The notes beneath the pieces are model-generated. The model had not been told where the DNA came from. It worked only from the letters and a program-made list of their open reading frames with translations, and did not search any database. A stretch of 64,000 bases of DNA from Monocercomonoides exilis (Eukaryota; Preaxostyla; Oxymonadida; Polymastigidae): the NCBI GenBank assembly GCA_001643675.2, contig LSRY02000015.1:884001-948000 (forward strand), written 5' to 3'. Below, one piece after another: positions 1 to 12,484 of the stretch. How positions within the stretch are numbered: the stretch's first letter is position 1; each line of letters opens with the position of its first letter. The position numbers were made by a program, and so were the translations under genes.

Positions 1-26
1 TTAAATGAAAACACTTCATTCACCTT

Positions 27-61
<35 letters not shown>

Positions 62-1425
62 TCATCACACCACCACATCAAACTTCTTCCATTCCTCCAC
101 TCTCTTCGTCAATTTCAACAAATAATGGATTGGAAGCACTGAAAGAAAAAAGAAAGAAAACGGGCATCTTTTCTCCCAATGAAAAGAGATTAATCTTCAA
201 GCCCAAAACGAAACTGTGGAGTGAGTTTACAGAAGAAACAAACATCAAAGTTTCTCTTTCCCACTTCTACAAACTCACCACCAACTTTTCCAAAGCGAAA
301 AGACGAACTGATCTTTGTGGAATGTGTGAGAAGTTGAGCTATTTGGAGAACAAACTCAAATCTTCTCAAAACAAAAATGGACTTTCTTCTGCAGAGTTTC
401 ATACACTCAAACTTCTTCGTCAACATCGTCTTGTTGCAGAAATGCAACGAAAACATTATCAATCAACTGTTGATAATCTGAAAGATGGAGAGGCAGTCTT
501 CGTCTTCGACTTCAAAGAGAAGTGGAAACTTCCAATCCGAAAGAACCAACTTCAACAAGAATTCTTCAACTATCAACAAGTTTCTCAATTCACTGTCATC
601 TCTCTACAAAAAATTAATAATCAACAAATAAAACGAACTTTCAACTTCTTCTCCGACTGCCTCTCAAATGATCACAGATTTGTTATTGAGTGTCTGGAAT
701 CTGTGATCAAAAGACACTTCTTCTCAGACACTCACACTTTTAAGTTCTTCTGCGATTCGGGTCCACACAACAGAAATCGCTTCCTTCTTCACTTCATCCT
801 CTCCAAACAATCCAAACTTCTCAAAAAGAAAAATACTCAACTCAACTTCTTCGCTGAGCACCATGGAAAGAACATCTGTGATAGTGAATTTGGTGCGTTA
901 GTTAATGCAATCGACAACAATCTTTCAACTGAACACATCACTTCACTTCATGATTTGATCGACTTCTTCGAAAACAACATGAATACTTCAACATCTGCTT
1001 CTTCAACTTTACAATTAAACATTTTCTCAACATCATCATCAAACTCTTCACCGTCTTCAACATTTGTCAATGACTCTGTGCATGAGAGGTACTTTGAAGA
1101 GTATGTACCATCTCAGCAAATTTCATGGCCATCTCTGTCAGTTCCCCACATGAAAGACTACTTGTATTTTGAGCGCAAAGGCTCATTTGTCTTTGCTTCA
1201 GCTGTTGGATATCTTCCTCAACGCTCTCTGGTTGCCCTCGAATCTTCGACAATGAAAGAAAAGGTTCAACGAACAATGAAGTCATTTCACTCTGATATCA
1301 CATCATCAAACTCTTCTCTTCTTTCTCAATCTTCTCAAGATCTTCTTTCAAGGAGATTTGATCTTCTTCTTGACTCTTCTTCTTTTAATGAATCTCAAAA
1401 TTGTATTAATGGTGTCCACTTTTAA
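1..1425 (+). CDS. DDE-transposase-like protein, 5' end outside window
   Basis: The frame is open from the first base to TAA at 1423-1425, so the gene begins left of the window; the TTG at 130 is not a credible start. About 474 residues are visible. A run of 11 Ser codons (28-60) opens the visible part. The middle carries the spaced motifs VFVFDFKEKW, FFCDSGPHNRNR and NFFAEHHGKNICDSEFG. This pattern (first Asp on a strand, second Asp before a Gly-Pro-His turn and Arg/Asn, then His-Gly-Lys and Cys-Asp) is what I know from a family of RNase H-fold, transposase-like hypothetical proteins of animals and protists. The N-terminal side has a possible Cys pair (DLCGMCEKL). The C-terminal 170 residues are Ser-rich and probably non-catalytic. 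Integration or transposase activity is inferred from the motif pattern only. No terminal repeats are visible, so the element's limits are unknown. Confidence 0.55.
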
Positions 1426-1450
1426 GAAACTAGTTGTTGTGTATGCTTAG

Positions 1451-1562
1451 CTGGCACTCTATCGGAAGGGTGCTGGACATGACTGTTCGTTTCAGATATT
1501 GCAGCCTTCGGGCTGCTTTATCCGGACCTGGATACGACGAACAGCCTCCCAGGTGCACAATA
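1451..1562 (+). ncRNA. Candidate structured RNA (hairpin, H-like box, three-way junction, ACA)
   Basis: Four helices fold without overlap just 25 nt after the transposase-like stop. They are: CTGGCACTC (1451-1459) with GGGTGCTGG (1468-1476), 9 bp with three G-U pairs; CTGTTCGT (1483-1490) with ACGAACAG (1537-1544), 8 bp perfect; GCAGCC-TTCG-GGCTGC (1501-1516), a 6-bp stem closed by a UUCG tetraloop; and TATCC (1519-1523) with GGATA (1530-1534). The last two sit inside the second, making a three-way junction. ACATGA (1477-1482) fits the ANANNA H box, and ACA (1557-1559) is followed by ATA, as in H/ACA RNAs. The first hairpin is short for that class. It could instead be a 3' UTR or transposon-end structure. 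The folding is seen; the RNA class is a guess. Confidence 0.4.
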
Positions 1563-2883
1563 GTTAGAATCCGATTGTTTTCTTGTGGTTTTTGTCCCTA
1601 TAATGTCCCTATTATTAAATTGGTTATTGTGCCGCTTATATTTGTATATATATCGAGATTCATTAATAGAAAGAGTTGTGAGGGAATTCATTGATCTTTG
1701 GGTGAGGTTTTTGGAAGGGAGAGTTGTTGAGAGTGTGAAATGTTGTCTTATCATTGTGTCTGTCTTTTTTCTCTGTTGAATATGATCTTTTTGAGTCAAA
1801 GGGAGAGAAATATCAGAAAGTGAAAAGTGGATAGAAAACAGATGGAAAATAGACATGTTCGTTTTTGAACTTTCAGAATGAGTTTTCTTTTTTGTTAGGA
1901 ATTGTCTTTGATACCACGAATTAGTTGTAATAGAACTGTTTTTTCTAATATCTTTTATTGTTCAGAATTGTTGACATTTTGTTGACATATGGTGATTATT
2001 TAATGATTATGTGAAAGAATTATGTTTTTTTGAAAGTTATTGAATCTGATTTGAAATATTCTGATTGTTTTCTATTTTTTTGATGATTAATATCATGAGG
2101 TCCTTTTTGTTTATTTATGTCATTTTGATTGGTGAACGATTGTTAATTTTTGACGTATTTTTTTCATTTCATTGATATTTTTTCCATTTCGATTTTGACT
2201 CAGATTCTAAAATATTAGGTCTTTTTATCTTAAATTCAACTTCAGTTTTTTCCATATTACTTAAATAAACGTTAAAAGCAATTAATATTAATTTAAGAAA
2301 AATGAATTTTTGCAAATAGATCAACAAAAAATTTTTTGCTTAAAGATGATCTCAATGATCATGAAAACTTTTTTATAACGTGGAAATTTGCAGAAATCGT
2401 TATTAACCTCATGAAACACTTCAACATTGAATAAATATTATCTATGAGCAATTTATAAACATTTCTGCAAATTGCAGATCAACAGAAAAATTGAAATTTG
2501 AAATGGGATTTCGACGAAGAAAAAGATTTGAAATTTTGTGTTTGATACTCAATTTTTGCTTATCTTTTGCAACTTATGAAAGATTCTATTTAATATTTCG
2601 AATGCTTTTTCTATTTTCCTCTTCGAAATTCTTTCATTATTATCCAACTGAATCCTAAATAGAATTTTGCTGTTTCCAGTTTCCAATAAAGTGAAAGCAA
2701 ATTATTCAATGTTTGTCCTTCAAGGTATTTTATTTATTTTTATTTTTAAATTTTATCTCCAAGTCTTTTATCTTCTTCTGTTTATGTTTCGTTAAATGCA
2801 ATATTTCCAGCCCCCTCTTTCCCGATTTCAATTGATCAAACAAAGAATTCCTCTTCATCATCCTCTTCTTCTTCTGTTGACTG
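1563..2883. other. AT-rich spacer, no gene seen
   Basis: This stretch is rich in A and T with short, stop-riddled frames and no recognisable protein, RNA or repeat element. Confidence 0.5.
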
Positions 2884-5800
2884 ATGATTGTGCCAACAAC
2901 CGCACTTGGTAGTACACTCAAAAGAAGTGGAGAAAAAAAAGCGCTTGCTGCCTTCAAGCGGATAGTTCGTATGAAGACACACACAGGCTCAAGAATTGCT
3001 CCACCAGAGTTCAAATCAGAAGTGCTGGGGCTGACAAACAAGATGGTTGGAAGTATAAATAACATCAATAATAATAATAATAATAGCAGTTAGAAGAAGA
3101 AGAAGCTATTACGTGTGGTGATGGAACAAGTGCCGCTGGCTATTCTTAGAGGAAGACCACCGAAGATGAAGAGGAAGCGAATGATGACTGCAATGAGGTT
3201 GAATCAGCAGGGGAAGAAGAGCGAAGGATGAACAAATGCAAATGCGACAGTGCAGAATGCGAGGTGTTTGGAGAAAGCTACTGTGGCATTGGAGAGTTAG
3301 AGGAAGCTTGGAAACAAAGAGAAAGTGAAAGAAGATGAGAAGGGAAAAAGGAAAAAGGAGAAAGATAAAGAAAGAATTATTTCAGTGTTTGATGAGCTTC
3401 CTCCAGATGAATGGGAGTTTTGAAGGCAAAAAGGTGAAAAGCTGAGAGGATAAGCGGGAGTGAAAGGGAAAAAAAAGCGAAAGGAAAAGCATTCCAATCA
3501 AAGACAAGTCCGATGATGGGTTCATAAGCTGTCCTAAGTGAGCTTCTTTCGAAAAAGTTGGAGCTGCTTTGTGTGGCAGATGGCAGCATCACATTTGACT
3601 CTTCTGAATCTGACACTCGTGAGACAAGTGGAAGAAGCAGAAGAAGACAGTGAAGACGAAGACAATGACGATAGCGATGATAGTTACGTTAGCGATGATG
3701 AAGATTATTTCGATATATCACGATCTGCTGACACATCAAATTCCGATGAGACACACAAGACGATAGAAAGAGTAGAAGACTCATACACACTCCCTGCCCT
3801 GCGCTTCCCTCACAAACAGCCAAAGATGTTTTCATCGACATCCTAAAAGAGCAACCAGAAGAAATCCCGTGTTTCTTTCTCACCTACTTCGACCATCGCC
3901 AGCGGAGAGTTCAGTCCGATTCCTCTGCAGTTCACCTTTCCTTCAGCCAAATCCACAAAGAAAATGGAGAGAAAAAAGAAGACTAGAACGCAATTGGCTG
4001 TGACGGAAGCAGAGAAGCCAGGCAGCACCCGCCAGAAGACACAGCAATCACTGCTTGGCTGCTGTTTCTTTGTCAAAAAGGCATCTTGCCTTGTCTGCCA
4101 TCAGAGCAACACTCGGCAGAGAATTGCAGGCACATCTCAGAGCAGCTGCGTCGAACGAATTTGCTACGGCTTGTTTATTAGCGAGTTTGTCTATCCAGAC
4201 AGGCGATGCAAATGTCAATGCCAGAAGGAGGAGGATGAGGAGCAGATGACTTTGGGAATGCTTCTGTGTTTGTGAGGAAAGGCAGACTGAAGACAGGGCT
4301 GGAGACGCTGTTTGTGCGGTTGATGCAGCAGATTGGGCAAAAAGAGGTCGCTGCTTTGCTTCACTATCTCGGAATGGCGCTATCCCATCTTTTCAACCAG
4401 CTCGGGTCACCTCAGCTTACGAAGCCCATTACGATTCCGTTATCTCACGCTCAGGTAACGGGGGGAATATCGGAGAATGCTGCGAACTCGTTTGTTACCC
4501 TGCTGTGTGGAATGAGGCTGTTCAGCTTGGGATGAGAAGATGCAGTGAGAGATATACAACTTGTGGAGAACATGAGAAAAGAGATGAATGTGTGGAGAAA
4601 AGAAGGAATGCCAGCTGCGGAAGGAGTGTACGAGGCGAGAAACACAGCTGAGCTGTTCTGCGAAGAGAGGTGAATCTACAGCAACGAGTTTGAAGTGCAT
4701 AAAAAGATCAATAGAGATAATGGTGATGGCATCTCTTTAGATTCAATTGACAATGAAACATTGACAATCAATACGAATATTTGCAGACCCGCTTCTGTTT
4801 GCTTTGTCTGTCTTTATCAAAGACAAGTAAATATAGCTGTCTGCCTCAGAAAATACAATTTTTGTTCCTCCTCAATGAATGACATATGTCCCATCCATCG
4901 GAGAAACTCTGCTCGAACAAACAAATTAGACATTTCAGGTTGCTCAGCAGCGCGTTGAACAGTCACATAAAGAAGAGCAGCCTTCGATTCTGCCTTTTTC
5001 TCTCAAGTTTTCTTGTGTACATCTTGTCTACGTGCTCCCTTCCAGCTTTCTCATCTTCTCACTCCAATCATCCGCACTCTGCCTTCTCAGCTGCTTTCAG
5101 CTCCTTTAACTTCATCTTCGTATTCTCATTTCCTTCTCTATTCACATTTTGTGTCGCTTCTATTTCCATTTCTCAGTCCATGTCATCTTCCAGTACATCA
5201 CCTTCCATCATCTCATACTCCACGCGGCCACTCAGCCCTTCTGCCGCGTCATCCAATCGCCTGCTGCTTCATCCGCTGGACACACGCACTGCGCTCAACG
5301 CTGTTGTCACCACTGCTCACCGGTTGATGGTGAAGAAGAACTTGTTCCACAAAATATCAGCCATATTCGAGATGCACCAAAACCAGAAACATTCTTCTTC
5401 TCCTTCGATGTCCATTTCTTCCTTTCTCATTCAGCGGTTAAAGGCCGTTGGTGCTTCATTCACACAACAAGTCACACCTTCCGCTTTTGCTTCCGTTAAG
5501 CAAACATCTGAGTCTCAGTCAACTTCATTGGCATCGAATATAACAACAGATGCACTGGACCTGAGTGGATCTTCAAATTCTGCTGCTGATGAAGCTAATA
5601 CAACTTCTGTTGGCATGCGATAAATGCATAAGGAACAGCAAGTGGAAGAAGAGGAGAACTTCCCTGTTGGATGAAGATTGGCCAATTCTCAGCAATTCTT
5701 CCGCATCAGCTTCAGACAAGCGTAACCTCCTCTCAGTTTCCTCTCTTTTTGCTTTCGCAATCTCCTTCTCCTTCTCCCTCTTCTCCGTCATTCACATCAA

Positions 5801-8700
5801 TAAATTCTCCATCCTCAGTTTCCCTCCCTTTTCCTTCGACTCATTCTCTTCCACTTCAGAGTGGAAAACGAACATCTCCTTCTTTTTCTTTTCTCCCATC
5901 CATCAGGAACAATTCCTAAGAATTCGATGATGAGAAGTCAACTTTCTCGAATTCTTTCTCATTTGTTAAAGGATGCTCTATCATCTTCACCTGCAACTGT
6001 CCTACTTGCTCTGCTTATCTCACAGCTACAATCTAATTCATAATCTTCTTCTTCTTCTTCTCCTTTCAATAGAAGGTGATTCAATGAAAGAATTAGGCAC
6101 AGCCGAAGACTCAGAAGCAGCTCTTCTGCAGCGTCTGGCATTGAACGAACTTGATTCCCGTCTCTCAGACGCAGAGCGAAGGTGGATTTATCACTCCAAC
6201 TTATCCTATTCACTTGGATGTTCTGCACTTTTTATTGTGTCGCCATCTTCTCTTCTCACACCAGGCACGCAAATTCACTCGTTTCCTGCGCCTTCTGTCT
6301 CCTCTCTATTTCCCCCGCCACCTCCCCTGCGCGTGTGCGAAAGATGATCCTGTCAGAAAGAGAAAGATTAAAACAGTTTGTGACCCTCCACGTGCGCAGC
6401 TGCCTCTTCCTCATCTGCACATTCTGTGGGAACAGCAACAGCCACCTCAGCTCTGCTACCACAGACGTCCTCGCCTCTTTCTTCAGCGGCGGCGACAGCA
6501 TCGACGACCCTGACATCACAGGAGCCAAATGGGCAAAAGAATGCCTGCGCATCAGTTCCCCCACTGTCCAGCACGCTGCTTTGCTCTCCCTCAACCGCCT
6601 GGCTGAAACTCACCCGCCCTCAAAGTACTTCGACTTGTGGAACCCGATCTTTCCTGAGCTACTGAATGCAGAGCAGATGAAGAGGTACTGCGAGGTCGAC
6701 CGCTCCCTCTCCGCCTCGCTTGTCGCGCTGTTTACATCGTCTGCTGTCAGCTTTGAGCACATTTCAGTTGCAATGCCTCGCATGCTCCTTTTATTGGTAT
6801 CCCAAACACAGCTCTTCAGACAACCGTCCTGCAGATCCTGTTGGAGGCAGCGAAGAGGGGAGAAAGCGAGCGTCTGTCGCTGGATTCCCTCAGAGCCATC
6901 GAGTGGGCGTCTGCAGGGCTGAGATCAGTTCCAGATGAGCTTATCTTTGGCGCCCTTCAGTTCTTTGTGGTGATGCTGGGCACGATACACAACCGGCCTG
7001 ACGCTGACAGCTCCATCACTTCTATCACAAAAAGGAGGGAATATAATGGAGTGCGGTTTGGCTGCCCCTGCGAAATGCTGGCAGTGAAGATGTACTCGTT
7101 CACGTTCGAGTCGATGCTGAAGCTGATCAACCCGCTCACACACACACCACGCACAGTCTCTTTGGCTGTCGCTTGCATTTCGGCCTTTGCTGAACTGGGC
7201 TTTGGGGCAGAGGACGTAATGGAAGACAGGATTGCGCTGCAGCTGTACCAGAAACCGGAGGAAAGGGCGTCGTTTTTCTTTTCTCTGGCTTCTTCTCCTG
7301 GTGGGAGTGGGAGCGGAAGTGGAAGAATCGCATCAGCAGCAAATGCAATGGAAGCAATGTATTCTTCTTCTTCCTCTCCCTTTTACTCTCCCTCTTCATA
7401 TTCCTCTTCCGACCAAAAACTCCCCTTCGACTCCGGCACCTGCTTCATCCGCCTTCTCATATCCCTCTTTTTCACCAAGTTCCCTTCCCTCACCTCTCTC
7501 TCTTCCCTCTCCTCCACCAGCCCCAACGCCTACCTCCGCCTCTGCCCAACTCCTCCTCTCGTCTACGCCGCCCGCGCCTTAACCCACTTTGCCAAGCAAG
7601 ACAGACGCATAGCACATTCTTTGTCTTCTATCAGAATCAGTTTCCCCTCCTGGCCTTCCACACATATCTTGCTCTCTTCTGTTGTTCCGCAGCTGCTGGA
7701 GACGATGGAGGGAATTAACTTGGCGAATGTGCTGAGTTTTGTGGCGGTTGTGTGTGAGATTAGCAGGGCTTTTAGAAAGCAGCTGGTGGAGATGGATATC
7801 TTTGGGATTGTGCTGAAGATGATTCGAATGGGAGGGGAGGCGTATGTGAAGAAGAGGAAAGAGGAAGGAGAAGAAGAAGGAAGCAACAAAGAAGTGGATG
7901 ATAATAATAAAGAAGGTGATATAAGAGAAACATCCATAGATTCTGATAGAAAGCACGTATTCAGCCCAAGTCCGCTATCTCCTTCGAATTTTGCTCAAAA
8001 CAATGCAACTTCAGAAAATAATCCCTTCATCGCCCCGATCGCTTCCCCAACCCCTCCAGAACTAATTCCTGCAGACATCAAAAGCAGCTTAAATAGGAAG
8101 CATATAACACCGCTGGATTCAGAAGAAGCTGAAAATGAAGAGAATGAAGAAGATAATGACAACGATAATGATGAAGGAAGTTCAAACGAAAGAGAAGAAA
8201 GAGACCATATTGAAAATGAAAATGAGGGAGAAAGAGAAAGAAGTTAAGAAGAAGAAGAAGTTGAGAATATCAGCAGACAAAGCAGAAGATGAGAAAGAAG
8301 AGAGGAAAGAAGAGCGATCACTGCCGCATCGCGGAATTCTCGTCGGAGTGTGCAGACAGCTAGCCGTTCAGTCGATGCTTTCTCAACAGCCTCAGCTGCT
8401 GCTGGCACACTCAATGCCTCATTCTCCGCTTCTTCTTCTTCTTCTTCTTCTTCAATTTATTCTTCTTCTTCTTCCTTTTCTTCTTCTTCACCTTCTTCTT
8501 CACCTTCTTCTTCTTCTTCTCCTTCTTTCTCCTTCTTGGATGTTTCTTTTTCTACGCTTCTTCTTCTTCTTCTTCTTCACATTCTTCTTCTTCTTCTTCT
8601 TCCTCTTCCTCTTTCTATTTCACTTCTACTACTACGATCACTTTTTCTTCTTTTCCTAATCGTATTTCTTCATTTTTTGCATCTTCAAAAGGGATAATAG
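2884..8700 (+). pseudogene. Frame-broken large helical-repeat (HEAT/ARM-like) gene
   Basis: Protein-like sequence runs through the plus strand but changes frame repeatedly. Coherent pieces lie at 2884-3090, 3600-3960 (acidic, then KDVFIDILKEQPEEIPCF in the next frame), 4055-4250, 4266-4760 with TGA stops inside it, 5160-5620, 5973-6240, 6182-6800, 6781-8247 and 8230-8440. The 6.2-7.85 kb part (for example SSPTVQHAALLSLNRLAE and SSVVPQLLETMEGINLANVL) has the amphipathic rhythm of HEAT or armadillo repeats, followed by a Glu/Asp/Asn-rich and then a Ser-rich tail. This block is visibly richer in G and C than its flanks. I found no introns of the size seen elsewhere that would restore one frame; a 23-nt GT...AG at about 6797-6819 would join two pieces but is implausibly short. 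Decay is the likeliest reading, and assembly indels are the alternative. Family not identified. Confidence 0.5.
8430..8615 (+). repeat. TTC/CTT microsatellite
   Basis: Long runs of TTC/CTT triplets, interrupted by short unique stretches. They read as poly-Ser, poly-Leu or poly-Phe depending on frame, so apparent ORFs across them are not evidence of genes. Confidence 0.85.
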
Positions 8701-8722
8701 CAAAAATTTAAAAGAATGGAAT

Positions 8723-10600
8723 TTATGAAGAAATCAACTTATTAAAAAAATGAAAGGAAGATGATAAGTGAATGAAGAGAATGAAGATAAAGAGAAGAAG
8801 AATTTGTTTTGTCAATAAATGATGATCGGAAATTTGAAAGAAAAAATGAAGATATTGATAAATGTTAAAGTTAAATAGAAATGGAGAGAAGTTTGAAGAG
8901 AAGACTTCGACGAACAGAAACAATACGCGACAACGAAGCAAGAAGAGTTCGTTGAATGTCTGAATCATTCCGTCAGTTTCTTCTTTTTCATATGCTCTTT
9001 GGAGCATTGCAACAATCATCATGGAAGGGAATTGAGAGGCGAAGCAGAGGAAAGAATATCCGCTTTTGAGCAGCAACAAGGATGTATCAGGTGGCATGCC
9101 GCGTCCTCCATTGAGCGAGGTGATGTTTTGAACACAGGTGTTGGAGCAGATAAGATTGCGGAGTGTGGAGGAGTAATTCAGGATGGAGAGGCTGTCGTTG
9201 GTGAGTTGAAAGTGGACTTTGAGCATACTTCGACAGAGCTGGCCGAGAAAAATGATAATAAAGATAAAGCGCATCAAAATAATGGATCTTTCTGACATTT
9301 TTATTCCAGAAAGATAAAGAAGAACAATGCTTTTGCTAACAATGGCGAGGACTGTTAAAAAAAGATGTTAGAAGATGCTTATTGATTCATCGTCAAGCAT
9401 AAGCAAAGTTGAAGCAACTTTGAGAACTGAGAGGTTGATGTGGAAGAGATTAAGGGAGAAAGCAGTGAGAGTACAAGAAGCATAAGGAAAGAGGCGAAAG
9501 GGACGTACAGGTGCGTTGGAGAGGTGAGTGGTGTTTTTGCAGGCACAAAGCAGCTTAGAGTTGAAGCAGACACGTTGGTTGGAAGGAGAAAAAAGGGAGG
9601 ATGCGAAGGAACAATTGAAGGAGAGGTGGCTTAAAGGATGATGCAGTCATTGAGAAACACAACGGAAGCCAACTGATGGTGTTCAAATGAACATGATCAA
9701 GACTTCTGGAGATAAACCAGAATCGGATTTTGGCAAGAGGGATATGGGCTTCAAAAGAGAAGGAGGAGATCCAAAAGATATTGACGAGTGTTATCGATTC
9801 AGAGGATTAAAGGGCAAGCGGATGATCTGGTGGCTTTATCGACGAATATCTGTTGGGCGCAGTAGAAGAAGAAGAGGATGAGATCGTGACCGGCATCGAA
9901 GTTGAGGCCGGGACGGGAGGAGTTGGTGTCGCAAAAGGAGGCTTCCGTGACGAGAGAGAGTTGGAAAAAGCGAAGGGAAAAGAGGAACTCGTTGTTTTGG
10001 CTTGGATGCTGCAGCACTGGAGAAAGATGCACTTGCCCGCAAAGGCGTTATTCAAGGCTCAGCGGAGAGCGAGGATGGAAATGGGGTTGGCAGATGCGAC
10101 AGCTTTGTGGGAGCAGTCGAGAAAGAGGCAGTCGCTGTTTGTTGAGCAAGTGATGATGCACTGGATGAGGATGCAAATCAATGCGCGCAACTGGTGAACA
10201 CTCACGCCTCGGCAGCACAGTCTTCAGCACATCTCCTCTCCGCTTTCCCGCTTGAACTGTCCCGTTGCATGACAGCACGATGTTGGTGATGTTGGCAAAG
10301 TCCAAAGCGAAGACTTTTCTTATGTCTGTGGCCGCCAACCTCGAGACAGTCTTTCCGGCCAGTGTGGATGGGCTGATAACATCGAGGGCAGCGACAGTGA
10401 TCAAAGAAAACGAGACTGAGAGGGATTTGAGTTCAGAGGAAGTGGATGCAGAAACTGACATAATATACATGAAAAGGAAAGGGCTCAGTTGTTATAAGAC
10501 ACACGCACTTCAACCGCTTCCACAGTTGCATATGAAAAAGGTGTTTGTGGAGTCTGCATATAAAAAGAGCAGCCTGCAAAAGCCGAGCAACTGAGGAGGT
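8723..10600 (-). pseudogene. Decayed beta-helix-family gene relic
   Basis: On the minus strand several separate frames show the Ser/Asn/Leu-rich, strand-forming style of the intact gene at 12.5-19.9 kb. At 10470-10200 the text includes SLSVSFSLITVAALDVISPS and FALDFANITNIVLSCNGTV. At 10032-9799 it includes AGHDLILFFFYCAQQIFVDK, resembling the AGNDIYV/QIFV junctions of that family. At 9298-8723 an ATG-started 191-residue frame begins with a hydrophobic stretch (MRFIFIIIFLGQL) followed by LTNDSLSILNYSSTLRNLIC. The pieces are out of frame with each other. The family assignment rests on style plus short motifs. The plus-strand frames over the same DNA look less like protein but cannot be fully excluded. 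Confidence 0.35.
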
Positions 10601-11088
10601 AGTATCAGGATGAAGGATGAAAGACGAGGAAGAGGATGAAGGATAAAGAGAAAGGAAAATTTAAAAGTTCAAATAAAGATTTTCTTTCTATGGAAGATAT
10701 AAAATTGTCTAATGAGAAATTCTTAAATTTCATGTTGTTTCTTTAGTAATTTTTTTCAATGGCTTTGATCAATGAATTTTTATAACTAATTTCAAGAATT
10801 ATTAATTAAAGAACAATTATTAACAATGAACAATAGTTTATTCGACAAATATTATGTGTTTCCATCATATTTCTCTATATGTGTTAATGAAAATTATTCG
10901 TTTTCAATAAATGTTTCAAGATCTTCATTGTCAATTAATAAATAACTTTGCATAAACATCATAAAACTAATATTTATATAAAAAAATTACTGATTACATA
11001 TTGTTATTATTGTTTTCATGTTTTCAAAACCAGTTAACTTTTGTTTTGTTCTTATAATTTCAATTTCTATATATATTATTTAATTATT

Positions 11089-11280
11089 TATGTTTTTTTC
11101 AAATTTTGTAATAAAAACAATTAAAATCAAATTAAAATCAACAAATAATTAATAATAATAATATATTAAACCTTATTTTCATGTAATTTCAACTGAAAAT
11201 TCATTTATCACCCACACCCTTAATAAAATAATTTTTTGATCAAACTTCGTAATTTTTTTATGATATCAAAAAAAATTTTC
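11089..11280 (-). repeat. Left copy of AT-rich inverted repeat flanking the beta-helix gene
   Basis: The reverse complement of this stretch matches 20602-20787 in order, including TTTGATTTTAATTG, TTTTTATTACAAA, the TAAGGGTG motif, TTTGATCAAAAA and TTTTGATATCAT. The copies differ by substitutions and small indels, so the duplication is old. Confidence 0.7.
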
Positions 11281-11592
11281 TATGTCATAGAAAATTTTTT
11301 ATTTCTCATTCAGCTACTGAAGAAAATTGAAAACACGCGTAAATGAATTGTATGTGTGTATAATATACAAAAATGATGACAAATTGTGAAAATTTTTCTT
11401 CTTCAAAATTAGTAAAAATTTTCACTCAAAAAAATTTTTGATCAAAAATAATTTTTTTTCATAGATACATTCAAAAAAGAAACACAAAAACCACATGCAT
11501 ACCAGCATATTCATATGTATTATAACGTGAAATTATTTCGTTTTTTTCAAATTGTTCATCGATGAAAAAAATGAAAAATATTTGAAAAAAGA

Positions 11593-11646
11593 TCACTGGC
11601 TCGGGTTTCCTCACTGGCTCGGGTTTCCTCCCTGGCTCGTGTTTCC
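11593..11646 (+). repeat. Three 18-nt tandem repeats
   Basis: Three head-to-tail 18-nt units (11593-11610, 11611-11628, 11629-11646) with the core CTGGCTCGGGTTTCC. The first two are identical and the third differs at two positions. It is GC-richer than its surroundings. Confidence 0.9.
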
Positions 11647-12484
11647 ACCCCGACTATTTATTCAGCTCATTGTCAAACTTATATCCACAATATAAGCTTT
11701 TGTTCTAACTGCAAAATGACAAGCAATTAAATGCAAATACAATTTGAATGGCAAAAGATTCAAGTTTGTATCCCAACCCTGCAATAATATCACTTTCAAT
11801 AATAATCACCTTGATTCATTGTCATTTATTTGAAAAATTATGTAATAAAGACTAAATTTAAACTCTTTTTTTATCAAAATCGAAAAAGGAATTATTTGTC
11901 AAAAATCTTCATCTTTTATTGATAAAACAAGCATAAATATGAGAAAACGTATGAGGAATCGTTTCTTTCTTCACTGGCATTTCAAGAACCTGACTCAAAA
12001 TCTACAATTATTAACGTTTGATGAATTCATTAATGAAATATCACATTCCATCAACATTGTCGTTTGAAAAGTTTTTCACAACACAAACATTAACCGACTC
12101 ACTTCTCTTTTTTCGAATACAATTACAGTGTTAAATTCTCTTTATCTCATTTCTAATAATTTTGTTATTATTGCCTGGACAAATAATAATTTCACCAATA
12201 ATAAAAATCTGCGTTGAAATGCAAATGGAATGTTAATCATATTTTTATTAATAAAAGCATTTTTATCAATAAAAAGAAATGAATTCTCTTTTTCTGACTT
12301 TAAAATGACTGCAATACTATTTTTTTTTTATTTTTCACAAATACGATATCTTCAAAATTAAATTTTTGAATTCAGAAAAAAATCATTTTCTAAATCTTAA
12401 AACACGCAAAGATTAAAGAACACTAAAATCTCAAATATTATAGTAATTGTGTTTTCTCTACACTGAAAATTATCGTATCTCATG

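Larger units (their letters stand above)
10601..12484. other. AT-rich intergenic region with repeats, no gene
   Basis: Very A+T-rich with no credible reading frame. It contains the left copy of an inverted repeat (11089-11280) and a short GC-richer tandem repeat (11593-11646). It presumably includes the 3' flank of the minus-strand gene ending at 12485. Confidence 0.6.

Noticed and set aside
4266-4760. TGA read as an amino acid, suggested by coherent text across two in-frame TGA codons
   Set aside because: TGA is the natural stop of the aldehyde dehydrogenase, CCDC47 and HROB-like genes, and tryptophan is encoded by TGG there, so the standard code holds and the local TGAs indicate decay.
6797-6819. 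23-nt intron joining the two helical-repeat frames
   Set aside because: It would restore the frame, but it is half the length of the shortest supported intron in the window (46 nt) and neighbouring breaks have no comparable solution.
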